A program made the translations under genes and the position numbers. 64,000 nucleotides of DNA, from NCBI GenBank assembly GCA_029259175.1, contig JAPDJH010000001.1, positions 124,001 through 188,000 of the forward strand. The letters are read 5' to 3'. Below the pieces are notes generated by a model that was not told the DNA's origin, ran no database searches, and saw only the letters and a program-made list of their open reading frames with translations. The stretch comes from Hadesarchaea archaeon. GTDB lineage: Archaea > Hadarchaeota > Hadarchaeia > Hadarchaeales > Hadarchaeaceae. Of this stretch, positions 8,548 through 16,650 are shown piece after piece (position 1 is the first letter of the stretch; every line of letters begins with the position of its first letter).

Positions 8548-8599
8548 TAGTATATAAATTTTTCTCTTTCTAATACTGGTGGTAAAGGTTTATATACTA
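8548..8599. promoter_or_regulatory. Divergent promoters in mirrored operator
   Basis: TAGTATATAAA at 8548-8558 and its exact complement TTTATATACTA at 8589-8599 are the two TATA boxes of the divergent genes. Each lies about 20-30 bases from its start codon, so both messages are short-leadered or leaderless. Because the identity extends beyond the TATA core (TACTAC/GTAGTA), the arms are probably also binding sites, for example for the adjacent ribbon-helix-helix protein. Confidence 0.6.
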
Positions 8600-8615
8600 C
8601 AAGAGAACAGTAAAA

Positions 8616-8786
8616 GTGGTGAGGGAAGTGGCTGAGAGGAAGGGGAAGGTCACCAGCATCCGAATCAGGGATGAGGGGCTGTGGAAGGAGGCGAAGATGC
8701 TCGCGATAGAGGAAGACACCACCCTGAGCGAGCTGGTGGAGGATCTCTTAAGGAAAGAGCTCGCCAAGAAGAAGTCCGGAAAATAG
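8616..8786 (+). CDS. Ribbon-helix-helix (CopG/Arc-type) DNA-binding protein
   Basis: The 56-residue product begins at one of two tandem GTG codons (8616, 8619). The sequence VTSIRIRDEGLWKEAKMLAI forms strand plus helix, then EEDTTLSELVEDLLRKEL gives the second helix of a ribbon-helix-helix fold, with a basic tail. Such proteins dimerise and bind short palindromes; antitoxins and plasmid copy-number regulators are the commonest kinds. A TATA box at 8589-8596 lies about 20-27 bases upstream, as expected for a leaderless archaeal message. It likely controls itself and the divergent 8155-8523 gene through the mirrored sites between them. Confidence 0.7.
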   Translation: MVREVAERKGKVTSIRIRDEGLWKEAKMLAIEEDTTLSELVEDLLRKELAKKKSGK

Positions 8787-8909
8787 CGGAAGTCAGCATG
8801 AGTGATAACATTAGCAGAAACTCAGGCATGAACCTCGAATGGGCATTGGTGTTTTGTTGAACTGTCGCGAACTAAAAAGGCGAAGGAAAAGCTACTGGGA
8901 GAGAGAATC

Positions 8910-9608
8910 GTGATAGCGGTTTATTATACTGAGAGCGAAACGGGAACGAAAATCTCATGCCCCCTCTGTAAAATGAAACGCGAAGAATGGTATGGCTTGG
9001 AGCCGGAGAACGATGCGGAGCGGAAAAAGCTGGAAGAAAAGCTTGGAGATATTGCAAGCTGGCTTGTTTGTGCGGAGTGCCTCGAAACCGCAGAGCAGAT
9101 ACTTGGCTGTGAGATAAGGCTTGTAACCGCCGAGGATGCAGCAAAGCTCGCTGACGAGCAACTCTCAGAAACCGTTCCCGAAGGGGTTGCAGAGTATATC
9201 AAAGCCGTGGCTGATGAGAAATGCCCGTTTTGCGGGCAACCCGCAGAAGTGAAATTCGAGTATCTTCCCAAGAGCGAAAATTGGGGTGCTTACCTCCCGT
9301 TTAGGCGTGTCATTCTCTCCTGCAGTTCCTGTGGCAGTGTGAAAAAAACAGCCCCGCGCATGGACGAACCTTTGGGGTACTTTGTGATCGGAACAATCCT
9401 TGGTTTTGATAATAGGGTTCTAGTGGTGGAAGTTGCTCCCTCCGCTCCATCGTTTGTGCCAGAGGATATTCGCATTCAAGATAAAGACAGAGAAATCCTT
9501 GTGCTCGAACACCAGTGCGACCCTGTGGTGCTCGGCACTTTCAAGACGGCAGGGGAACTTGTTGAAATCTTGGTGATAGGAAACAAAGCGATTAAGGTCG
9601 AGGGATGA
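8910..9608 (+). CDS. Cys-rich zinc-binding protein of unknown function
   Basis: At 232 residues, the protein has three CxxC-type pairs in its first half: CPLC near residue 18, CAEC near 54 and CPFC near 104, plus CSSCG near 133. Two zinc knuckles are likely. The C-terminal third is strand-rich with no recognised motif. The GTG start at 8910 follows a gggagaga stretch. It precedes two nuclease genes (9627 and 10074) on the same strand with short gaps, so it may be a DNA-recognition or adaptor subunit of that defence cluster; that is inferred from position. The ~120 bp before it hold nothing I can identify. Confidence 0.55.
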   Translation: MIAVYYTESETGTKISCPLCKMKREEWYGLEPENDAERKKLEEKLGDIASWLVCAECLETAEQILGCEIRLVTAEDAAKLADEQLSETVPEGVAEYIKAVADEKCPFCGQPAEVKFEYLPKSENWGAYLPFRRVILSCSSCGSVKKTAPRMDEPLGYFVIGTILGFDNRVLVVEVAPSAPSFVPEDIRIQDKDREILVLEHQCDPVVLGTFKTAGELVEILVIGNKAIKVEG

Positions 9609-9626
9609 AAGAAGCTATATATTAAC

Positions 9627-10004
9627 ATGCGGAATAACTTCGCTCGTCTGACGCCACGGGAACTCGAAAAGCTCTCCACCGACTTCTTTAGGAAAATGTG
9701 TGGGGAGGTCAAGTCAACACCATACGTGAAGGACTATAGAGCGGACGTCATAGCAGGGGAGGATGACATGTGGTGCTCGTCCAAGCACAGCCGAAGGCAC
9801 AATGTTGGAGGCGAAGTCCAACGAACACTTAGGATGACGCGGAAGCACGGGGCGAACAAGGCGGTGTTTATTACCTCCTCGAACTTTTACCCGGGAAGCG
9901 GAAAAGCATACAAAGGGGTGCCAATCGAGCTTAGAATTGCAACAGATTCTCCTAGCTACTGGAAAGAATTTCGAAGTTTTGGTGGCCTGGTTGCTAGCGT
10001 TTAA
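9627..10004 (+). CDS. Mrr-like restriction endonuclease fold protein
   Basis: This is a short (125 aa) PD-(D/E)XK protein of the Mrr type. Asp40 in DYRADVIAGEDD is the first catalytic residue, and the second strand reads MWCSSKHSRR with Lys53. RKHGANKAVFITSSNFYPGS matches the conserved A..G..ITTS.F strand of Mrr domains. Mrr enzymes usually have Glu or Gln two residues before the Lys; here it is Ser51, as in partly divergent members, so activity is uncertain. No modified-DNA recognition domain is attached. It sits 18 bp after the zinc protein and 69 bp before the PLD-like gene, probably one operon of Type IV-like restriction components. Confidence 0.65.
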   Translation: MRNNFARLTPRELEKLSTDFFRKMCGEVKSTPYVKDYRADVIAGEDDMWCSSKHSRRHNVGGEVQRTLRMTRKHGANKAVFITSSNFYPGSGKAYKGVPIELRIATDSPSYWKEFRSFGGLVASV

Positions 10005-10073
10005 ATAATAGCGGGTGCTCTTTTGAATCCCAACGTTTTTTATTTTCACCTCCAGAAAGTGATATGCGAAATC

Positions 10074-11051
10074 ATGAGAGTCTCCTTGCTAACAGAGATA
10101 GCTCCAGAGAATAAGCTTTTGAGTAGGATAGCTTCTGAAGCTAGAAACGCAAAGACCGCATTCATAGCGGTTTCATTTATTCAAAGGGAGGGTTTGAAAT
10201 ACTTCTTCGAAAGCATAAAAGGAATGTTAAATAAGGGAAAGCAAGTTACAATTTACACATCGGGTTACCTTCGAATTACTGAGCCAAACGCATTGGAGGA
10301 TCTGTTGAAATTGACTAAAAGCTACAATTCTTTAAAAGTCTATTTTAACCCGGACGACAGGTTCCATTCCAAATTCTTCTTGTTTGAAAAGCCGAACAAA
10401 ACTTATAGCCTTTTTTTGGGTTCTTCTAACATAAGCCTGGGCGGGCTGGCTGAAATTGGGGAGTTAAACGTCCATATTAGTGGCAAAATCTCAGACCAGA
10501 TTTACAGAGACTTGAAAATTGCGATTGACAATCTAAGAAAGAATAGGCGCTTTAAGAAAATTGACAGGGATGTGATATCACAATATAAAACACAATTTAG
10601 AAAACAGAGAAAACGAGAAAGGAGAGGCACGGGGGCGAGACCGGTTTACCACAAACCTTCTCTTCCACCGCTACCAACCTTGCCGGTTTATGTTGTTGTT
10701 GACGAATTCACTAGCGAGGAGATGAGGAAAATCAAAGAAAAACATCCAAGATGGAAAGATTACGTAGACTATATGTCGTCTCTCAACGGGTTGAAAAAAG
10801 GAGATCCCTTTCTTTTAATTAGAAACATTCGTGGGAGACCCAAAATGTTTAATGTTGCTCAATTTATCGAATATGATAGGATTGAAGGCATAGGAAAAAT
10901 TGCTCACATAGAGCCTTACTTCAAAAGAGATCGTCCTCTGAAAAATCTAGCGAAAAAGCTTAGACTCTCAGAGAAAAAGCTTTTGGAGAGGAAAAAATTG
11001 GATAACATTGAGATTGCCATATTGAGAAGAAACTTCAAGATAGACATTTAG
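10074..11051 (+). CDS. Phospholipase D-like nuclease
   Basis: With the ATG at 10074 (MRVSLLTEIAPENK) the protein has 325 residues. The N-terminal ~180 form a PLD-type nuclease domain: RFHSKFFLFE gives the HxK motif (His98, Lys100), then LFLGSSNIS (Ser117-Asn119) and Glu128/Glu130. Only one HxK is present, so it should act as a dimer like BfiI, NgoFVII and other restriction nucleases of this fold. A basic linker (about 180-200) joins a C-terminal domain with PRWKDYVDYMSS and GDPFLLIRNIRGRPKMFN, possibly target-recognising. It is AT-richer than the flanking core genes. It is probably transcribed with the Mrr-like gene. Confidence 0.7.
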   Translation: MRVSLLTEIAPENKLLSRIASEARNAKTAFIAVSFIQREGLKYFFESIKGMLNKGKQVTIYTSGYLRITEPNALEDLLKLTKSYNSLKVYFNPDDRFHSKFFLFEKPNKTYSLFLGSSNISLGGLAEIGELNVHISGKISDQIYRDLKIAIDNLRKNRRFKKIDRDVISQYKTQFRKQRKRERRGTGARPVYHKPSLPPLPTLPVYVVVDEFTSEEMRKIKEKHPRWKDYVDYMSSLNGLKKGDPFLLIRNIRGRPKMFNVAQFIEYDRIEGIGKIAHIEPYFKRDRPLKNLAKKLRLSEKKLLERKKLDNIEIAILRRNFKIDI

Positions 11052-11202
11052 ATAGTGTGAATGACTTTTCCCTCTTTTAGCACTTCCGCAGACATAAGAT
11101 AGCGGAGCGTGAATAAACATGCCTCAGGAGGTTACATCTGCGGAACTTGTGCACATCAACAAGGCTTGTGTAAGTAGGTTTGCACTTAATCTACGGTTTC
11201 GT

Positions 11203-11291
11203 GGCGGGTGGCGGATCCCATCGGGGTTTCCTAAGGCCCATTCCGAGGACGATATCAATGGGAGACGACCCGAAGGCTCCCGCCACCCGCC
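11203..11291 (+). ncRNA. Candidate structured RNA in 370-bp gene-free gap
   Basis: The gap 11052-11420 has no convincing gene but contains a strongly folded GC-rich block. GGCGGGTGGCG (11203-11213) pairs perfectly with CGCCACCCGCC (11281-11291). Inside, TCGGG (11221-11225) can pair with CCCGA (11269-11273), and CCCATT (11237-11242) with AATGGG (11257-11262). TCCCAT at 11216-11221 is an alternative partner for ATGGGA. It stands in otherwise AT-rich sequence and is followed by T-rich sequence (atttttag). The strand is assumed. It does not match the parts of SRP RNA or RNase P RNA that I know. Confidence 0.4.
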
Positions 11292-11420
11292 GTAATAGAA
11301 TTTTGGTAGAGATTTTTAGAGGTTATGTTTGCTTGGGAGACACTTGTGGAGGACTACATCCCTTCTTCACAGAACTTTTTTGGAGGACGGACGGGCCCCT
11401 ATTTGTCATTAGAAAGCAAA

Positions 11421-12431
11421 TTAAATTTTTTCTAAGAGACCTAGCCAGTCCTGCTTGCTCTTGACTAGAAATCCGCTACTTGCTAGAAAACTGCCGTCTG
11501 GACGGTCTTTGATCGGCACGATGTGGATCGGATACTTCCCCTCTGGATCCAGCTCCTTTATTTTAGGATGCGCTCGAACCGCCTTCTCGGAGAAGATTCC
11601 GAGCCCAGCATAGATCTCTATTCTCCTTTTTTCTTTTCGCCCGGCCAAACGGCACTGCGCAATTATAGGAACACGAAGATCCAGACGGGCTTTCTCAACA
11701 AATCCGGGTATGTAGACGGGGGGTGGCTCGAATTCAGGAATGAGATCCCAAATTTCTTTTTCAGCTTCTTTGGTCAACACTCCAATTTCCCTGCCCAGCG
11801 GAAACAGTTTTTCGCGAATGATGCTAATGTGCTTAAAGAATGAAATCATGTGAGTAATCGGCACGCCACTCTTTACCAAGACAAAAACGTCAGAGTGCTG
11901 AACTTGAGCGCCGGGAAGCTCAAGCCAAGCTCCTTGAAATTTCGTGTCTTTAATGCTTACTCTCAGCCTGGGTTTTGTCCAATTGGCACCCGGTTTTTTG
12001 ATTTCAGAAATGTCGCGCGGGAGATATTTTTCTAAAGGCCCCCTTGTTTTGTCCACGCGCGCCTCAACTCCAAAATGCTCTTTCAAAAACTTCACGAACC
12101 CTATTTCGCCGAGCTCGCCACGCGTCGAGTCCGCCCACTTCTGTAACAGGTCGCGCTCCCCGCCGGTCCGGAAGTCTATCGAAGCATAGCTGAATGCAAG
12201 GCTGAGCCCCCGGATAACTGCTGTTGCGTACTCCTCCGTGTTCAGCCACACTAACCGATCCTGGAGGCGTGAGAGCCACTCCGCAACGTTTTCCCGTATT
12301 AGCTCGCCAACTCTCGTGGCGCTACGCACCAGCTTTTTTGACAAATCTTCCGCGGTTTCCTTTCTCAACCCGTGCTTTCTCATCACCCGTTTGACTTCCT
12401 CACGCACTTCCGCTTCCCAGTGCTTCATCAT
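11421..12431 (-). CDS. PD-(D/E)XK restriction endonuclease of the GHKL-type R-M locus
   Basis: The 336-residue protein has a helical N-terminal part, then GELGEIGFVKFLKEHFGV (Glu106/Glu109), DISEI with Asp140, and RLRVSIKDTKFQG (Lys161). This spaced Glu, Asp and IKxTK series is the PD-(D/E)XK nuclease core. LELPGAQVQHSDVFVLVKSG after it is typical of restriction enzymes that act beside a methylase. It is the last gene of a minus-strand trio (ATPase, unknown, nuclease) opposite a C5 methylase. The likely role is cutting of unmodified target DNA, possibly gated by the ATPase. Met2 (12428) is an equally good start. Confidence 0.7.
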   Translation of the reverse strand: MMKHWEAEVREEVKRVMRKHGLRKETAEDLSKKLVRSATRVGELIRENVAEWLSRLQDRLVWLNTEEYATAVIRGLSLAFSYASIDFRTGGERDLLQKWADSTRGELGEIGFVKFLKEHFGVEARVDKTRGPLEKYLPRDISEIKKPGANWTKPRLRVSIKDTKFQGAWLELPGAQVQHSDVFVLVKSGVPITHMISFFKHISIIREKLFPLGREIGVLTKEAEKEIWDLIPEFEPPPVYIPGFVEKARLDLRVPIIAQCRLAGRKEKRRIEIYAGLGIFSEKAVRAHPKIKELDPEGKYPIHIVPIKDRPDGSFLASSGFLVKSKQDWLGLLEKI

Positions 12432-12511
12432 TACCCATCCGATGCAATAAATTTAAGTTTTAAGTGCAGGCTCTCCCAACGGCTTCAAACCCTTGTGGAA
12501 CCGCGGTTTTC

Positions 12512-13108
12512 TTAGAGGAGCTTATCAAGCTCCGCGTAGAGCTCTTTTCTAGATAAAACAGTGCTATTCGTCTTCTTGAATTTCGCGCGGATCCGCCGGA
12601 GAAGCGCACGCACGCTCTCCGGCTTAAGCTGGCGCGAGCGTTTAACCAACCAAGACATTATCCGGGGATCGTTCTTAATTGCAGAATCAAAGAACTCCAC
12701 CCAAGTTCTCCATCTCTCCTGCGAGGCAACCTCTGGTGGCATTTTTGCAAGCTCATATGAATACCGGAATATAGGATGCCGGAGAAGAGTTTTTTCTGAA
12801 AATCTATGCACCGAAGCGTGGTACTGCGCTGCTTCCAGAAACAAAAACAGCTCTGTTTGCGGGAGAGCGAAAAGCTTTCTCGCTTTCTTCCACAAGCGCT
12901 CCAACTCCTTCCCAAACCAGTACCAGTACTCGGATCCGTATCTTCTAGCATTGGGGAAGCGATTCCGCATTCTCCGCTCAATAGTTGGCACTTCGGCGCT
13001 CAAATATGCGTCCACTCTGTCGGCGGTTTCTTTTTCTTGATAGGTTATTGCACCCCCGCCTGCTTTCTTGTAAAAGGGCTCGTCGCCACGGCGTACGAGA
13101 ACGGGCAC
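12512..13108 (-). CDS. Unknown subunit between ATPase and endonuclease genes
   Basis: This 198-residue, mainly helical, basic protein is rich in Arg, Trp and Tyr (for example RYGSEYWYWFGKELERLWKK). It has no metal or nucleotide motif and is not a family I recognise. It starts 2 bp after the end of the GHKL ATPase gene and is followed after 80 bp by the endonuclease gene, so it is almost certainly translated with them. A structural or DNA-recognition subunit of the restriction complex is the simplest guess from context. Confidence 0.55.
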   Translation of the reverse strand: MPVLVRRGDEPFYKKAGGGAITYQEKETADRVDAYLSAEVPTIERRMRNRFPNARRYGSEYWYWFGKELERLWKKARKLFALPQTELFLFLEAAQYHASVHRFSEKTLLRHPIFRYSYELAKMPPEVASQERWRTWVEFFDSAIKNDPRIMSWLVKRSRQLKPESVRALLRRIRAKFKKTNSTVLSRKELYAELDKLL

Positions 13109-13110
13109 GT

Positions 13111-15084
13111 TTATGCCCCCTTTTTCTCCAGTATGAGAGAAACCAAATCGGTTGAAGTTTTCAAAACTTCTTCAGCACTCATTTCTTTATCGAACGGTTT
13201 TAGTCCTTCCATAGCCATTATCTCAGCGACGGCGCGCGCTAGGAGCTCCACAGCATATTCATTTGTGCTTTCCTGATTTCGGCACCTCAGGCGGTACTGA
13301 GGGTGACTGGTGCTGATTTTTAACACATACCCTCCTTCTGGGTGGCTCTCTACTCTAAATTGCGGATTGAGCTCCTTTTCCCCAAATTTTCCTGAGAGCT
13401 TAGGTACATACTTGATATCGCGGAATATTCCAGTTGCTGGTGGCGGGTCCTGCTCAACCCACAGTGTAAAGATTGCTGTATCGAGTTTTTCGCCTTTATG
13501 ATGTCTTGGATGTTCCAAGCACTCTAGCTCAGCAATCAGCTTGCACCTCCCTGGTGCAAGCTTTCCTGCGCTTATCTGGACACGAAAATCTCCAATTTGT
13601 TTTTTCTCTCTTGGAGCTATATTTGCCCGCTTTTTGCGTAAAAGATCTTTGACGGTCACACCTGCCTGCTCGAGGCGCGCGCCAACTTCCACCCGCGCCT
13701 TGCAATCAGTTCTGTTTGCAACCTCTAAAGTAAACGATACTTCTTCTCCAAAATCAACGCGCGAGTAGCCTCTGGGAAGATTCAGATTTTTAAAAGCCAC
13801 ACCGATGTCCCGTGGCGAAACATGTGGGCGTCTCTTCCCTGGACGTCCTTCCGAAAGGGTAATACCTAGTTCCTTCAGCAGACGGTTAAAATCACGCAGG
13901 AGCTGGTAAAATCCGGCTGGCCTCTCTTTGACTTCAATACCCAGTTTCTCCTCAGCGAACCTGCGGAGTTCGTTAGCCAAGAATGCTCTTATTTGAGGCA
14001 CAATCCCTCGGCCAAAGGCGCTTGCCGTTCTTATGAATCCGTAGTGCGTTGGATCCTCCACTTTTTTCAGCAATTCTTCCGTGCCCATATCTCCTTCAAA
14101 AAATCCGTAGATACGATCCGCTTTCTCTGGCGGGAGATCTGTCAAATCGCTGACGGGAAATCTAGTAATAACCATTCCGCCTCGCAAGATCGCTATGCCT
14201 CGGACATCTTCTGGAGGGGGGGACTCAAGAAAACACAGATTGAGCATCTTTACGCGCGTAGACCTTTTGCCTCTCTTAAGCAGACAATCTCGCCTTATCC
14301 AAACTTTTACGCTTTTTGAATCCTCTGTCGGAAACCTCAACTCGCTCGGAACCTCAACTGTCTGCTCATCACTACCGTGCTTCAAAATTACGCGGAGAGA
14401 GCCATTTTCCAACAGTCGCCACCAAGTAGTTTGAATATACCTTTTAAACGATCCATTTAGAAAGGCTTCTTTCAGCTCTTCTACAGGGTCAACGATGATT
14501 ATCCTAGTCCCAACAGTCTGAAGAGGTTGCAAAGCAGGGAAATATTGCTTTAACATTGCTCGTGCTCTTGCTCCCTCCACGGGGTTGTCTAAATCGCCCA
14601 ACTTTCGGGCGCCCAGTCTGTACACTCCGTCCTTTCGGTAGGTATCGTACACTATAAGATGCTTTTTTGAGTTCATCACGAAAACAAATTTTCCTTGCCC
14701 CCGTGCCCCGCGCTTTGTCGGATCTGGACGCAGAAATGCGTAACCTTCAAAACGGCCCCATCTTTCTTCTTCTGGTAGATCGCGCCTCATTTCCTCCTCC
14801 GAAAGGATTCGGCCTGTAAGACCCGTTGTGCCACTGTCAGCAATAATGAAAAGCGGAGGGTTTGCTTCATCGATTAGCTCGAACCGCACTACTATCTGCC
14901 GTGCGTTAGGATCTTGGGCATCTACCGAATTCTGAAGCGCGTCCTTCTGGAGTGGATGAATTAAATTGTCTACGTGGTATAGATAGTTACGCTTGATGTT
15001 GTCAAGGACCCCCTCCCAAAAAGTAGGAGTCTGTCGTCGCGCTTCACTTATGCGCTTCTCAATTTTGTCAATGTTTACTATCAT
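13111..15084 (-). CDS. GHKL (MORC/MutL-like) ATPase of a restriction system
   Basis: The ~657-residue protein has the Bergerat ATP fold: QNSVDA (Asn52) as N box, IADSGTTGLTG (Asp82) as G1, and GARGQG at about 126-131 as G2/lid. Prokaryotic GHKL ATPases of this kind sit in restriction-modification operons and were proposed as ancestors of eukaryotic MORC proteins. The C-terminal ~250 residues are strand-rich. The in-frame Met at 15195 adds 37 odd residues and crowds the divergent methylase; ATG 15084 (MIVNIDKIEK) is preferred, with the AT stretch ttattaaataaat upstream as a possible promoter. It likely clamps or moves on DNA to license cleavage by the 11421-12431 nuclease. Confidence 0.7.
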   Translation of the reverse strand: MIVNIDKIEKRISEARRQTPTFWEGVLDNIKRNYLYHVDNLIHPLQKDALQNSVDAQDPNARQIVVRFELIDEANPPLFIIADSGTTGLTGRILSEEEMRRDLPEEERWGRFEGYAFLRPDPTKRGARGQGKFVFVMNSKKHLIVYDTYRKDGVYRLGARKLGDLDNPVEGARARAMLKQYFPALQPLQTVGTRIIIVDPVEELKEAFLNGSFKRYIQTTWWRLLENGSLRVILKHGSDEQTVEVPSELRFPTEDSKSVKVWIRRDCLLKRGKRSTRVKMLNLCFLESPPPEDVRGIAILRGGMVITRFPVSDLTDLPPEKADRIYGFFEGDMGTEELLKKVEDPTHYGFIRTASAFGRGIVPQIRAFLANELRRFAEEKLGIEVKERPAGFYQLLRDFNRLLKELGITLSEGRPGKRRPHVSPRDIGVAFKNLNLPRGYSRVDFGEEVSFTLEVANRTDCKARVEVGARLEQAGVTVKDLLRKKRANIAPREKKQIGDFRVQISAGKLAPGRCKLIAELECLEHPRHHKGEKLDTAIFTLWVEQDPPPATGIFRDIKYVPKLSGKFGEKELNPQFRVESHPEGGYVLKISTSHPQYRLRCRNQESTNEYAVELLARAVAEIMAMEGLKPFDKEMSAEEVLKTSTDLVSLILEKKGA

Positions 15085-15216
15085 CACCAAGACCTTTTTC
15101 TTCCATTTATTTAATAACTCCTCAAACGCCCAGTAATAGCAAAATGAAAAGATGCGAGCGCTGAAAGTAGCATAAAACTCAAATCCCCAAGTCATCTAGA
15201 TAAATCTGGTGAAAGA

Positions 15217-16605
15217 GTGAAGCACAAGGTTGTATCGCTGTTTTCGGGAGCCGGCGGGCTGGATTTGGGTTTTGCTTCTTCAGGAAAATTTGAAATACTG
15301 CTGGCAAACGAAATCTTGGATCCCCCAGCTGAAACTTATTCGCTGAACTTTAAAGTTGAAAAAGTAAGCCAGCGCGTGTCCCTTCCATGCATTTTGAGGT
15401 CTGATGTTGCCGACCTGGACTTCTCAACGCTTCAGGGAAGTGAGATAGACGTCGTTATAGGAGGGCCACCGTGCCAAGACTTTTCAATAGTTCGAGGACC
15501 GGCGACGGAGAGGAAGGGAGTGGAGGTAAAACGAGGCAGGTTGTACGCGCACTTTGTGCGGGCTTTGATAAAATTGCAACCCAAGGTTTTCGTGTTCGAA
15601 AATGTTCCAGGCTTGAAAAGCTCCAACAATGGCTTGGCATATCGAACTATTTTAGAGGATTTTAAGAATCTTGGCATTCGATGGGCGGAGGTAAAGGAAG
15701 TTCTGGAGAAGCAGAACGGCAACGGGAAGAGCGTCGGCTACGAAGTAGTGTTCAGCGAAGTAGTGAATATGTCAAAATTGGGAGTTCCTCAAGCGCGGGA
15801 GAGGCTTATCATCGTCGGCGTGAGGCGTGATATTCTTCATGCAGGAGGTGGCGCTCGTTTGTGGAGGCTGGCTCAGCACCTCCGCACGGTCCTTAGCGGT
15901 TGTGGAAAAGCGGTTTCAGACTGCCCTCTAACCCCCATCGAAGCTTTTGAAGGGAAGCCTCTCCCAGAACTCCAAAGCGTATACGAGGACGTGATGAGGG
16001 AATATGCTGATGTCTTTTCCGAAGTTGCTACATCGACAGCGAAGGAGTGGAAGCGAAAAGTCTGGGACCGCCTCACGTTCGACGCGGTGAGAGACTACAC
16101 ATATATAAACGAAATAAAAGTGCCAGAAAACTGGCTTGAAAATGCCTTTAAGGAGCACGCGGAGCTTCTCGAGGAGCTTGGATACAAAGGCGTCAAAGTG
16201 GCGGAGATAGCGCCTCCAGACGGAAGCAATGCTAGGCCGAAAGAGTCCCGAACCGTCATCGAAAGGCTTAAGAGAATTCCGCCCGGGGCGAACCACGAAT
16301 TTGTAAGGGGAACCAAATGGGAGGTTGAAGGGCGGGGCATGAGCCTCATATACCGGCGCATCTTTCCCCTGAAGCCTGCGTATACGGTAGTAGCGTACGG
16401 TGGCGGTGGAACGTGGGGGTATCACTACGAGCGGGATCGAGGAATGCTTACCAACCGAGAACGGGCCCGGCTTCAAACATTTCCCGACTGGTTTTTGTTC
16501 TGCGGAGGGTGGGCGCAAGTTCGAGCGCAGATAGGCGAAGCTGTTCCGCCTCTTGCAGCAAAAAGGATTGCTAGCGCGCTTGATGAATTCTTGAAGCATG
16601 TCTGA
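15217..16605 (+). CDS. C5-cytosine DNA methyltransferase
   Basis: All main motifs of the Dcm/HhaI family are visible: FSGAGGLDLGF (motif I, residues 9-19), GGPPCQDFS with catalytic Cys86 (motif IV), FENVPGLKS (Glu127, motif VI), QARERLIIVGVR (motif VIII), then RARLQTFPDWF and GEAVPPLAAKRIA (motifs IX and X). Between VIII and IX lies a long (~190 residue) target-recognition region. The enzyme makes 5-methylcytosine using S-adenosylmethionine and should protect host sites from the nuclease at 11421. The GTG at 15217 is 132 bp from the divergent ATPase start. Downstream, a mismatch glycosylase gene starts after 45 bp. Confidence 0.9.
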   Translation: MKHKVVSLFSGAGGLDLGFASSGKFEILLANEILDPPAETYSLNFKVEKVSQRVSLPCILRSDVADLDFSTLQGSEIDVVIGGPPCQDFSIVRGPATERKGVEVKRGRLYAHFVRALIKLQPKVFVFENVPGLKSSNNGLAYRTILEDFKNLGIRWAEVKEVLEKQNGNGKSVGYEVVFSEVVNMSKLGVPQARERLIIVGVRRDILHAGGGARLWRLAQHLRTVLSGCGKAVSDCPLTPIEAFEGKPLPELQSVYEDVMREYADVFSEVATSTAKEWKRKVWDRLTFDAVRDYTYINEIKVPENWLENAFKEHAELLEELGYKGVKVAEIAPPDGSNARPKESRTVIERLKRIPPGANHEFVRGTKWEVEGRGMSLIYRRIFPLKPAYTVVAYGGGGTWGYHYERDRGMLTNRERARLQTFPDWFLFCGGWAQVRAQIGEAVPPLAAKRIASALDEFLKHV

Positions 16606-16650
16606 ACTCGCTATCGACTTTTTAATTTGCCCGGAAGCAAATAAAAAATC

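Noticed and set aside
15085-15195. 37-residue extension of the GHKL ATPase
   Set aside because: Composition (YATFSARIFSFCYYWAF) is unlike a GHKL start and it leaves no room for the divergent promoter.
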